NCBI GenBank assembly: GCA_014801785.1
Contig: JAAVDN010000009.1
Span: forward strand, 1-64,000
Length of the DNA stretch: 64,000 bases
Source: Bacteroides sp.
Lineage (GTDB): Bacteria > Bacteroidota > Bacteroidia > Bacteroidales > Muribaculaceae
Direction of reading: 5' to 3'
The translations under genes were made by a program, and so were the position numbers. The notes beneath the pieces are model-generated. The model saw only the letters and a list, made by a program, of their open reading frames with translations, did not search any database and had not been told where the DNA came from. Shown here piece after piece: positions 36,224 through 45,380 of the stretch. Each line of letters begins with the position of its first letter. The stretch's first letter is position 1.

Positions 36224-37087
36224 TTATCGCTGATCTAATGGTTTGAACGTTTTTTTGAGAGCAACATCATACCAGTAATCTTCTGCATCGGAGGCCGGAA
36301 TTTTGTCGGCCACCGATATTTGCCCATGATTTTTGTTCCATTCCTGAATCTTATCATAAGAAAACGCATACATCCCTACAGGCTTTTGTCTGAGGGTTGA
36401 CTTTTCATTCAGGCAGTCGAAAATCTCTCTTTCAGTAACGTAGAGATAATCCTTATACTCTTTTTTGAACTGAATGAAGTTATCAAACTGGTATTTGGTA
36501 TAGAACAGCGCCCAACAGTAAACGATAATCTCCATATCGGTAAGCTGATCCCAGCCATTGTTCTCGTCATCTTCAGCAAGCATGATGATTTGTCTGAGAT
36601 AGGTCCTATTGATTTGGGCCTGTTCTTTGGAAACCTCATAAGGTTTTAGAAGAAGGTCTGTAACACCGGCCAGATTCAGTACGCCTTCTTTCGTGATAGT
36701 GTATTCACCATTCTCAATAGGGAAATTGAAAATCAGATGAAGGCGAGAATGGTCGTAGGCATTGACTTTTCTGATAGTGTAGCCTCTATCCCATATTCGT
36801 ACTGGCTTACGATTAGTAGCCGCATCGTTAAAATCGTCCTGGATATCCAATACTAATCGGTCAAGGATCTTTTTCTCTATCTTGTTACCCCAAATATCAT
36901 CTGGAGTAAATTCTTCATCATCTTCCGGAGCCACTATATCATAGAGACAGTTCAAGGCATAGGCCGCATGAAGCATGAATGGCTGGTCACTGACTTCCCA
37001 AGGTTCATTCAGCAACGTGTCAATATCTGACACATCGTATGGCAGATATTTTTTACTGTTTTTCATAGTTGACGAAATTGATGTCAA
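36224..37087 (-). CDS. hypothetical protein
   Basis: ORF track. Confidence 0.65.
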   Translation of the reverse strand: MTSISSTMKNSKKYLPYDVSDIDTLLNEPWEVSDQPFMLHAAYALNCLYDIVAPEDDEEFTPDDIWGNKIEKKILDRLVLDIQDDFNDAATNRKPVRIWDRGYTIRKVNAYDHSRLHLIFNFPIENGEYTITKEGVLNLAGVTDLLLKPYEVSKEQAQINRTYLRQIIMLAEDDENNGWDQLTDMEIIVYCWALFYTKYQFDNFIQFKKEYKDYLYVTEREIFDCLNEKSTLRQKPVGMYAFSYDKIQEWNKNHGQISVADKIPASDAEDYWYDVALKKTFKPLDQR

Positions 37088-37343
37088 ATCTTAGGCCGTT
37101 TGCATAAGGAGACGGGTTGGCCAAAATATTGGTCACATTGAGTTGAATGATACGATACAGAGTCTGGCCGATAGGATTATCCGGCTGGCGCATACATGAG
37201 AATATTGCCTGAGCAATAGTGTCAGTATCTCCATGTGCTACGGCGCCACATTGTCCATCCTTATGGGCTATGATGAGGAAATCCGACCCCTCGCCCATAA
37301 TTTCCTGTGCTTTTTTAAGCAACTCTTCAGTTTTTTGTTTCAT
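37053..37343 (-). CDS. hypothetical protein
   Basis: ORF track; start moved to MKQKTEELLKKAQEIMGEG. Confidence 0.6.
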   Translation of the reverse strand: MKQKTEELLKKAQEIMGEGSDFLIIAHKDGQCGAVAHGDTDTIAQAIFSCMRQPDNPIGQTLYRIIQLNVTNILANPSPYANGLRFDINFVNYEKQ

Positions 37344-37353
37344 TTGAATCTGG

Positions 37354-37950
37354 TTAACTGAATACACTGCTTTCATCACTTTTTATATCCTGGAGATTGA
37401 TAAAGAAACCACAATGCTCATCACCAACATTCCATTTTGGTGGGATAACATTAAATGGTCCTCTTTCATCATTCTCTAAAGCTCGATCATATCTGAAACA
37501 GTTGTACCGATCCATACAGGCACGAGCTTGACATTTTTTCTGACTTTTCTTTAATTGACGGTATGCTTTAAAGGTAATCTCAATAGCGGTTGTGGGTAAT
37601 TGAGATTTAAAACGCTCTGGGATGGTTCCTATACTCCATATATCATTAGACTGGATGAGTGAGCCATCAAGACGCATAAAATATCTCATCTTACCCTTGC
37701 CTCCCAGAATTAGAGTCTTGTCTTTTTTATTGGCTACTGGATGAAGGCGCAAGCATTGATGGTTGACTACCTCCATATATTCTGGAGGATAAGCAATCAA
37801 CTCTTCCCAGAAGGCACACTCATAGCACACATTATTTTTCATCATAATGTGAGTAACGTGATTCTGGATATTGTAGCCCTGCATCCATATCTTATTTCCG
37901 CAAAGGTTGCAATATGTGAGTTTGCACATAATCCGGCGCCCAGTATTCAT
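37354..37950 (-). CDS. hypothetical Cys-rich protein
   Basis: CKLTYCNLCGNKIWM...CYEC. Confidence 0.6.
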   Translation of the reverse strand: MNTGRRIMCKLTYCNLCGNKIWMQGYNIQNHVTHIMMKNNVCYECAFWEELIAYPPEYMEVVNHQCLRLHPVANKKDKTLILGGKGKMRYFMRLDGSLIQSNDIWSIGTIPERFKSQLPTTAIEITFKAYRQLKKSQKKCQARACMDRYNCFRYDRALENDERGPFNVIPPKWNVGDEHCGFFINLQDIKSDESSVFS

Positions 37951-37953
37951 ACC

Positions 37954-38547
37954 TTATATTTGTATAGAATCAAAAATATTTGATATTTCCTCATCTCTAA
38001 TTCCGAGATATATCATAGTGGTATCTAAACTGGAGTGTTTGAAAATCCTATTCAGATACATCAGCGTTTTTTCATCCCTACCACCTTTATCATATACATA
38101 TCTTCCAAATGTTTTCCGAAATGTATGTGTGCTGAAGTTATCAATGTCTAATTCGTACTTAACTGCCCACTTCTTTAATGCGCGATTTATATACTGAATT
38201 GAAACCGGCCTTCCCCCTTCTCCTTTTTGACCGACAAGTATCAAATCTCGTTTTGATGGTTTGCCCATCAATTTATGTAAGGAAGAGAAATGCTCAGAAG
38301 CATTTTGTCCTATAGGAATGACATGGGTCTTATTGGTTTTCTTGGCTGTGATGATAATTTTTCTTTGATCGAGCACATCAGACCATTTTAATTTGCACAC
38401 ATCAGAAAACCGCAATCCAGTACAAAAAGACAGGATGCAGTAGCAGGCCCACCAATACTTCTTTTCATCAATTAGGGCCTGGACAAGTTTTTGATAATCC
38501 GCATACGGCAGATAGTCAGCCGTAGTTACGCTTCCTTTTTTACTCAT
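37954..38547 (-). CDS. short tyrosine recombinase/integrase (catalytic domain only)
   Basis: TGLRFSDVCKLKWSDV...THTFRKTFGRYVYD...LMYLNRIFKHSSLDTTMIYLGI. Confidence 0.85.
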   Translation of the reverse strand: MSKKGSVTTADYLPYADYQKLVQALIDEKKYWWACYCILSFCTGLRFSDVCKLKWSDVLDQRKIIITAKKTNKTHVIPIGQNASEHFSSLHKLMGKPSKRDLILVGQKGEGGRPVSIQYINRALKKWAVKYELDIDNFSTHTFRKTFGRYVYDKGGRDEKTLMYLNRIFKHSSLDTTMIYLGIRDEEISNIFDSIQI

Positions 38548-38586
38548 ACAATTCTGGAATTTGGTTTCGCAAAATTAATTCTAAAA

Positions 38587-38691
38587 AGTGAAACCACCAA
38601 ATATTTTTTAGTTTCACTTTCTAAAAAATGTTAAACTTAACTTATATAGCTGGTTTATAGATTGTTAAATTTTCAACATGTTTCACTTTTT
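38587..38691. promoter_or_regulatory. cluster of three GTTTCACTT/AAGTGAAAC half-sites upstream of integrase
   Basis: AAGTGAAACC near 38586-38595, GTTTCACTTT 38611-38620, GTTTCACTTTTT 38680-38691. Confidence 0.5.
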
Positions 38692-38731
38692 CAAACAGGC
38701 GCACCTTAATTATATAGAAAAGGATATTAAA

Positions 38732-38763
38732 AAGGAGCGTGAATCTGGCATATCACGCTCCTT
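38732..38763. terminator. terminator-like hairpin
   Basis: AAGGAGCGTGA-N10-TCACGCTCCTT. Confidence 0.65.
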
Positions 38764-38801
38764 GGGCTACTGCCCTATTGAGTAGTTAAGAGTGGGGTTG
38801 C

Positions 38802-39128
38802 CTATCTATTATCACCTTCTCCACAAATCTTGCCTCGCATTTGACGCGATTTAAGTTTGGTATAGTTGATTTCGGCAATCTCTTCAAGAGAATAGCCAAG
38901 GTCATGTGCCAGCGTTGCACAATACCAGAGAACGTCGCCTATTTCTTTGGCAATCTCTCCTTTCTTTTCCTGGTTAAACTCCTGATTGTTGTCACGGATG
39001 ACTTTCTTAACCTTATCCGCAACCTCTCCAGCCTCGCCGCACATACCAAGGGCCGGATAGATGATTTTGTACTCATCAGAGTAAATCGCAGTTTCAAGTG
39101 CTTTCTGCTGATATTCGTTTAGTGTCAT
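38802..39128 (-). CDS. MazG-like nucleotide pyrophosphohydrolase
   Basis: LGMCGEAGEVADKVKKVIRDN...GEIAKEIGDVLWYCATLAHDLG. Confidence 0.88.
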   Translation of the reverse strand: MTLNEYQQKALETAIYSDEYKIIYPALGMCGEAGEVADKVKKVIRDNNQEFNQEKKGEIAKEIGDVLWYCATLAHDLGYSLEEIAEINYTKLKSRQMRGKICGEGDNR

Positions 39129-39714
39129 TTTTTATGAATTGTCCTGTTTTTGTATCTCTATTTTGGCTTCGATACAGATTATGTAATCTTACATGTTCGC
39201 TTTTTGTAAGAGGTAATAAGTTTGAAATATCGTTATTGTTATGATTAAAATCAATATGATGAACCTCAATTTTTGATTTTAGATAATGCCATCCATCAAT
39301 CAAATCAAAATATGTTTCTTCATACAGATCATGGTGTTTCTCCACTAAATACCGATAAATCTTTACTCGTCCGTGAATACTTCCACGATACCATTCTCCT
39401 ACATATATCCAATCATCAAGTAGTCTATTGTTGTGTTTCTTGACATTATGGTTCTTGAATGAACTGTTAAGTGGCCCTCGTAAACCATATTGATGATTGT
39501 TTTCTCCTCTAAAAGTAATCCTTTTATGGTCAGCATGGCATTCTATAGAGCAATAATGATGTTTTGCTCTAAGGTAGCTATATCTTTTCATGCTTATAGT
39601 TTTGCCACACCAATCACATTGACAAACTACTTGTCGAGAAGATTTGCCTCTAACATTGGTTAAGGTGATCTGATCATTGAAATAAAATATATAAAACATA
39701 CTATTTACTTGCAT
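39094..39714 (-). CDS. HNH endonuclease
   Basis: zinc-binding CDWCGK...CSIECH and IEVHHIDFNHNNNDISNLLPLTKSEHVRLH. Confidence 0.85.
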   Translation of the reverse strand: MQVNSMFYIFYFNDQITLTNVRGKSSRQVVCQCDWCGKTISMKRYSYLRAKHHYCSIECHADHKRITFRGENNHQYGLRGPLNSSFKNHNVKKHNNRLLDDWIYVGEWYRGSIHGRVKIYRYLVEKHHDLYEETYFDLIDGWHYLKSKIEVHHIDFNHNNNDISNLLPLTKSEHVRLHNLYRSQNRDTKTGQFIKNDTKRISAEST

Positions 39715-40048
39715 TTAGAGCAATGTACTCGCTCTCCAGCATTACTGAATTTTTGAGCATTTTACGAGTTGAATAAATCTTTCGATCCTCTCCAACTACC
39801 GCATCAAACTCAAACAATGTCAATTTACCTACATCGTCAGGTTCTATTTGGATGTCAGGTGGCACAGCTCTCCAGTATCTTTTATTAACTGAGATTATAT
39901 CTCCATAGGCTGCTTTAATCAATGATTGTCGGACAGTATTGGTTAAAGCAGCAGCCTCACTTATGGATTTGAAGATCGCCACCAAAACGTATGACGAATC
40001 AAATGCCACAATAGTGGTCGGTTTATTATTCACTTCCGGCTGGGTCAT
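39701..40048 (-). CDS. hypothetical protein
   Basis: ORF track. Confidence 0.55.
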   Translation of the reverse strand: MTQPEVNNKPTTIVAFDSSYVLVAIFKSISEAAALTNTVRQSLIKAAYGDIISVNKRYWRAVPPDIQIEPDDVGKLTLFEFDAVVGEDRKIYSTRKMLKNSVMLESEYIALNASK

Positions 40049-40514
40049 TCTCTCTTTCTCTGATTATTTCACTTAGAACATCTGAGGGTAATCTGTTCGC
40101 GGCCATACTGAATATGAAGCCATGACTATACGCAACTCCATCTGTGATAACATCGGTCAAAAGACCATTGAAATACAGAAACATCTCTGGATTTACAAAG
40201 GCTAAGAAAACAAAAGCTAATTCTGCCGCTACCAGTATATGACCATTAGCATTTTGATAGAATAGTTCTGATGTTTTCTTTTTATAGGATTTTGCAAGTG
40301 TTTCGATAAAGTGCCTATTGGCTCTCATAAACACTTTGTAATCAATGGCTGGCAGCTTATTGGTTTCGATATAGGCCGTATAATCAAATACAGCCTTGCC
40401 TTCTCCTAAAAAGCCAAAATTCAGATCCGATATTTCCGGTAACAGAATCTCGTCAGTTTTAACTTCTTCTTTGAGAATTGTGGTTTTGTAGTCCATAGTC
40501 TTACTCAAACACAT
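40026..40514 (-). CDS. hypothetical protein
   Basis: ORF track. Confidence 0.6.
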   Translation of the reverse strand: MCLSKTMDYKTTILKEEVKTDEILLPEISDLNFGFLGEGKAVFDYTAYIETNKLPAIDYKVFMRANRHFIETLAKSYKKKTSELFYQNANGHILVAAELAFVFLAFVNPEMFLYFNGLLTDVITDGVAYSHGFIFSMAANRLPSDVLSEIIRERENDPAGSE

Positions 40515-40920
40515 CCATTATTTTGGTTTCTGTGATACTGGCGATTGTATAATCTGCCATCGTATCCTTCATTCCTTTCTGGAAATTGTCATACGCGCTA
40601 CGGAAATCGCGTGCCTGAACCAGATAATAAGAAGATGTCAGCTTCTCAGTGTTGGTCTTTTCATTAAGGCTTATGAAGTTTGCCTTCACCTTGTACCAGA
40701 AATCACCTTCCGGGTTGTAAAAGACCTCAACGATATTGGATTTAGTCACAGCCGATACTGAAAAATCTCCCGAAATAAAGGGGCGCACTTCTTCAGTAAC
40801 GCGGGCTTCAGCTTCTGTAAAAGATAAGGCTTTCACAAGATAAGGTTCGTTGATTTCCTTAATCTTCCCATTCTGCAACTGCTTTTTGAATTTCACTTTT
40901 GCTTCAATAAAAGCTCTCAT
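40501..40920 (-). CDS. DUF4494-like protein
   Basis: EPYLVKALSFTEAEARVTEEVRPFISGDFSVSAV...KGMKDTMADYTIASITETKIMDVF. Confidence 0.75.
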   Translation of the reverse strand: MRAFIEAKVKFKKQLQNGKIKEINEPYLVKALSFTEAEARVTEEVRPFISGDFSVSAVTKSNIVEVFYNPEGDFWYKVKANFISLNEKTNTEKLTSSYYLVQARDFRSAYDNFQKGMKDTMADYTIASITETKIMDVFE

Positions 40921-40953
40921 GTAAGTTGGTTTTGAAGTTTTAACTGCGTATCA

Positions 40954-41154
40954 TCATTTAATTTCATCAAGATTGATGTAAAGAGCATGGTCAGGGATCT
41001 TTTCTGGACCGATTGCCCTGGGGTATTTGTATAACTCCCAACTGTGATCGGTATATCTCTTAAAGATATAGGTATCATAAGATGTGCCTATCTTTAAGCA
41101 GATATTACAACTTTCAATAGGGGGAGTCTTTTTTAAGTTCTTCCAGTTTGTCAT
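40954..41154 (-). CDS. small hypothetical protein
   Basis: ORF track. Confidence 0.5.
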   Translation of the reverse strand: MTNWKNLKKTPPIESCNICLKIGTSYDTYIFKRYTDHSWELYKYPRAIGPEKIPDHALYINLDEIK

Positions 41155-41380
41155 TTGACTGTAGTTTTTAGAGTGGAGTTTGATGTACTCCTATATATAA
41201 TAGTATTGGGTGTATAGTGAGATTGAGCAAAGTGAAACCAAAAATGTTATAAGTATTTGATAATCTGTAATAAAAAAAATTGAAAAATTTTTATTACAAC
41301 TGTGTATTGAGAGAATTTATGGTATTCAGGTGTTCTTGACGGGGCTATACAGTAAGACTATTACCAATAAAATCAAGATT

Positions 41381-42712
41381 ATGCGCAAACGCACAGAAAA
41401 TAATTCAAATGGTAATTTCTTTACTGATGAGGCTCTGATAGCCCATTTCAACATAGTAAAAAAGACCATTACCGAATATACCGATGAGCTGACACGTCGA
41501 TGCAGATATAAGAGCGTAGTCAGTCAGGTTGAGGACGGCACCATTATGGATGACCGTTCCAGACTCATAGACCTATATGAAGGCTGCTATATTCAAAATG
41601 CCCATCTCCAGGGTACGATTCTCACACTATTTTCTCAGTTAGTGGGAAAACGGTATATGTTTGCTCGTGAGGACAAAGATGGTAAATGGATTAGGGATCC
41701 TAAACAATCAAAGATTTGCCAAGGATCTCAGTTTGAAAAAATCATTAAGGGCATTATCGAAGCGGAGCTGTATGGCTACACACTTCTTGAAATTATGCCG
41801 GAACTTGACCCCAATACTGGATTACTTAAAGAGGTGAACAGTATTGAGCGCCGTAATATCCTTCCAGATCAACGTCGCGTAATCCAACGCTGGGGCCAAT
41901 GGAGTCCGGGCTGGGATTTGGATGCAGAGCAATATAAGCACAACTATATCCTCGTCAATACCGGTGGGTTCGGTATTTTTGCTGCTACCACGCCAAATAT
42001 CCTTGCTCAGAAATATACCATAAGTAACTGGGTAAACTTCAGCCATACTTATGGGCAGCCAATCATTCACGGCAAAACCGAAGCTGAAGATAATGAGTCT
42101 CGACAAAGATTGGCACGAAAAATCGGTTCTGCCGCTCAAAACAAAGTGCTTGTCACCGGTAAGGGCGATGAAATTGACATCAAAGCATTTGCCGCATCCA
42201 ATTCTGAAAAAATTTACCATACTCTCGCAGAGTTTACCAATAAGGAAAATGACAGCCTGATACTTGGTTCTGAATCTATGGCCGGTGCTACTCAGGCTTA
42301 TGTGGGATCCACCAAAGCTCACGAGAACATTTATCGTGCTCGTGTAAATTCATATCGTACTCGCATTGAGAACGTAATGAATGAGCAAGTTGTGCCTGTT
42401 CTGAGATATTGGGGTATAATCACAAATGATGTGTACTTTAAGTACATGAATAAAGTCGAAATGTCAGATGAGAACAAAATCAAACTCTATGATATGCTCA
42501 CTGACAAATACGAGGTTGACCCAGAAGAAATTGACAAAGAATGGGGTGTTGTGGTTGGAACCCAACGTAACTTTGAAGCTGGAACTGGTGGAGGTGGTGT
42601 TGGCGATTGGGATGATGGTGATGGCGACGGCCACCGTATGAGTGATGAAGAATATTACAAACGCTATGGTCATCACAGAAATCGGGTAAATTTTCTGTCA
42701 GGGGTGCATTAA
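41381..42712 (+). CDS. portal protein (DUF935/Mu gp29-like)
   Basis: GYTLLEIMPELDPNTGLL...QPIIHGKTEAEDNESRQRLARKIGSAAQNKVLVTGKGDEIDI; start moved to MRKRTENN. Confidence 0.8.
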   Translation: MRKRTENNSNGNFFTDEALIAHFNIVKKTITEYTDELTRRCRYKSVVSQVEDGTIMDDRSRLIDLYEGCYIQNAHLQGTILTLFSQLVGKRYMFAREDKDGKWIRDPKQSKICQGSQFEKIIKGIIEAELYGYTLLEIMPELDPNTGLLKEVNSIERRNILPDQRRVIQRWGQWSPGWDLDAEQYKHNYILVNTGGFGIFAATTPNILAQKYTISNWVNFSHTYGQPIIHGKTEAEDNESRQRLARKIGSAAQNKVLVTGKGDEIDIKAFAASNSEKIYHTLAEFTNKENDSLILGSESMAGATQAYVGSTKAHENIYRARVNSYRTRIENVMNEQVVPVLRYWGIITNDVYFKYMNKVEMSDENKIKLYDMLTDKYEVDPEEIDKEWGVVVGTQRNFEAGTGGGGVGDWDDGDGDGHRMSDEEYYKRYGHHRNRVNFLSGVH

Positions 42713-42756
42713 AAGGCGGATGCACCTCTGACCTTGCCAAGCAGGTAAAAGCTGCC

Positions 42757-43611
42757 ATGACAGAAGAACAACAAACCGAACATGACAGTGATTATCAATC
42801 TTTGGTAGCCTTATTCATACAGTTATTAAAGTCCTTGCACAACGATGATAAGGAGGAGGCTCTTTATGCTCTTTCAGAGTTAAGAACAGCTATTGCTTTC
42901 AAACACGTTGTCAAGGGATTGGGAATAGAAGTCGATAATGCTCTTCAGCTTCTAAAAAATTCTGAGGATAAAAATCTTACCCAATATGAAAAAGATCTTA
43001 TAGACCGTCTTACTGCCGGCATTCTCAATCTGATTGATTTCTCCGTCTGTGAAGAATATCAACTCTACGAGGAGGTATCAGATGTTGTAGGCGATACTGA
43101 AATAGACTTCAATTCTGATGACTATGATGATTTACATGCTTTGTGCAAAAAGTATAATGATCAGTATTCTGCCATTGAAAACTCTGATATTGAATATGCC
43201 GGAATGGTTGCTGCGTTGTGGATGAAAATGTCCGCGACTGATTATGCTGTTTATTGGACTCAAAATGATGCAAAAGTTAGACCTTGGCACATGGCTTTAC
43301 AAGGTTATGCCGCTCCCAGAGATGAGTTTCCATCGTGGATGATTCCACCCATTGAATATAACTGTCGTTGTTTCTTGGAAATACTGGAAACACCTCGCGC
43401 TGATGCAAAATTAAGTCAAATCAAAGGCTCTGCTAAAGACTTTATAAAACCGAAGCAACTTAACAGTGTGTATAGTGAATCTTTGGCAAAATGTGGTAGA
43501 ATTTTTGGTCCAACTCATAGCTACTTTTCAATAAAAGATTCTGATAAGGATATGCTAATGGGTTTTGTTTCAAGATTAAGAGAAAAATATTATGTCTCGG
43601 CAGAAGTTTGA
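42757..43611 (+). CDS. Mu gpF-like minor head protein
   Basis: TQNDAKVRPWHMALQGYAAPRDEFPSWMIPPIEYNCRC. Confidence 0.78.
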   Translation: MTEEQQTEHDSDYQSLVALFIQLLKSLHNDDKEEALYALSELRTAIAFKHVVKGLGIEVDNALQLLKNSEDKNLTQYEKDLIDRLTAGILNLIDFSVCEEYQLYEEVSDVVGDTEIDFNSDDYDDLHALCKKYNDQYSAIENSDIEYAGMVAALWMKMSATDYAVYWTQNDAKVRPWHMALQGYAAPRDEFPSWMIPPIEYNCRCFLEILETPRADAKLSQIKGSAKDFIKPKQLNSVYSESLAKCGRIFGPTHSYFSIKDSDKDMLMGFVSRLREKYYVSAEV

Positions 43612-44515
43612 CCCCAGTAAAGTCCAAACCCAATTTGGCAAACATTTCTATGAGGGTCAACAACTGGGTTCGCATAGGGAGCGATTGTATAATCAATGGC
43701 TCCGTAATCAGAATGGTGGTACGGTAAAAGGCCGTGCCACTTTTCCTAAACAATATGGCAAATATTTCAGTTCCGGAACAAAATTCACCAACCGACAAGG
43801 ACATTTGGCATCTTGGGCCAAACCAATGTCATTGAGAGGTGGCTCCAATCCTAATTATAACTGGAGTCGCCCAAGCTATCTTGACTCAAAAGGAGTTGTT
43901 CACAAAGGCTCATCAAGTGGACGTTGGGGTTCTGATATAAATCAGGGGAAAAGAGGTGCTGGAGGGTCTGTCACAATTCTTCATGGCACAAAGCAATGGA
44001 TTCGTCAGATCCAAATCAGCTTGTATGCTTTACGAGTACAATCTGAGAATTTTCGTGTTGTCGTTGGTCGCAGAGCGATGAAGGTGTTTCAAAACTCTTT
44101 CAAGTATCAACAATTTTACAGTAGTCGTTCTCGAAGATGGACCTCCCTCTCAGCATATACCCTTAAAAAACGCGCCAGCAGAGGTACTGGTAATCGAATT
44201 TTGAAGGAGTATGGTGATTTATATAAATCGATTAAAATTGATGAAAATGCTGGAGCAGCAAGGACACGAGTTTATACAGACATCGTACCAGCCAATTCTG
44301 CTCATCACAAGAAACACAGTATTTGTTATGCCGGATATCACAATGAAGGTAAAGGCACATACGGAAGCGCATGGAACGGCCATAAGCCAAAACCATACAT
44401 AAAACGACAGTTTATGGGCCACTCATCTTACTTGAATCCATTTACTGATAGTTTTATGAGAAAGATGATGAAGTTGTACCTCTTTGATAGCGTTTTCCTT
44501 GTAAAGAAATCCTGA
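43592..44515 (+). CDS. virion morphogenesis-like protein
   Basis: position after gpF-like gene; basic protein. Confidence 0.5.
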   Translation: MSRQKFDPSKVQTQFGKHFYEGQQLGSHRERLYNQWLRNQNGGTVKGRATFPKQYGKYFSSGTKFTNRQGHLASWAKPMSLRGGSNPNYNWSRPSYLDSKGVVHKGSSSGRWGSDINQGKRGAGGSVTILHGTKQWIRQIQISLYALRVQSENFRVVVGRRAMKVFQNSFKYQQFYSSRSRRWTSLSAYTLKKRASRGTGNRILKEYGDLYKSIKIDENAGAARTRVYTDIVPANSAHHKKHSICYAGYHNEGKGTYGSAWNGHKPKPYIKRQFMGHSSYLNPFTDSFMRKMMKLYLFDSVFLVKKS

Positions 44516-44539
44516 GCTATTATCAATAAAGATTGAACA

Positions 44540-45292
44540 ATGATTGTAGATAAGAAAAATAATAAAGTCATAAGTGGCAATAAAAACAGTGCCGTCGCAC
44601 CGCCTACGGAAAAGCCCAAGGAGCAACCTGAAAAACCTCTTCAGGTTGAATCTAATGGGCCAATGGATGTATTGAAAGCGATGAAAGAGATTCTTCGCTC
44701 AGTAACTTGGGAATATGGTGTGCCTGGTAGTCCAAAAATCTTTGCTACTGTGCAAATTGATGATGGCCAATATGAGCGTATTATCTCCCCCAGTGGCAAT
44801 AAAGAAGAAACTTTAGGATTTCCGGCAGCCTTTGTTCACTTCATAAACTGGAGATACTTAGTTCAACAATCTCGCATTAATGAAGGCCGGGCCGAATTAA
44901 GAATCCGTTTTATCCTCAATAGTCTAAACGTACATGAAGACGGACATGATATGGATGTGTATTACGTTGCAGAACGCATCCATCAAACTATTCAGGAAAA
45001 CATCAGCAAATATGCGTGTTTGCAGGAACGCTGTCAGCTTGAATATGTTGATCCGATGGAAAGTTTCGATCATGGCTTGCAACCTTGTTGGATGACTTAT
45101 GAAATTTGGTTTAAGCAACGGAATATCTGGGTGACTCGCAATAAGATTTACAAGAAATTTGTTTGTCCTCCATTTACCAACCATGCCGACCAAGACCCCT
45201 CTATCGAAGGGGTTAATCCTGATGAACATAACAATCTGGATCATCCCAGAACTTACAATGAAGCTACTGATTTCATCACAAAGCCAAATTAA
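44540..45292 (+). CDS. structural or tail completion protein, putative
   Basis: position in virion operon. Confidence 0.5.
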   Translation: MIVDKKNNKVISGNKNSAVAPPTEKPKEQPEKPLQVESNGPMDVLKAMKEILRSVTWEYGVPGSPKIFATVQIDDGQYERIISPSGNKEETLGFPAAFVHFINWRYLVQQSRINEGRAELRIRFILNSLNVHEDGHDMDVYYVAERIHQTIQENISKYACLQERCQLEYVDPMESFDHGLQPCWMTYEIWFKQRNIWVTRNKIYKKFVCPPFTNHADQDPSIEGVNPDEHNNLDHPRTYNEATDFITKPN

Positions 45293-45319
45293 ACATAAAT
45301 AATTGAATAGTTGAAACTT

Positions 45320-45342
45320 AGCCCCTGTTGACCGCAGGGGCT
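45320..45342 (+). terminator. intrinsic terminator
   Basis: AGCCCCTG-N7-CAGGGGCT + T6. Confidence 0.8.
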
Positions 45343-45380
45343 TTTTTGTTGCTCACTATTACTAAGAAAATTGAGCAACA

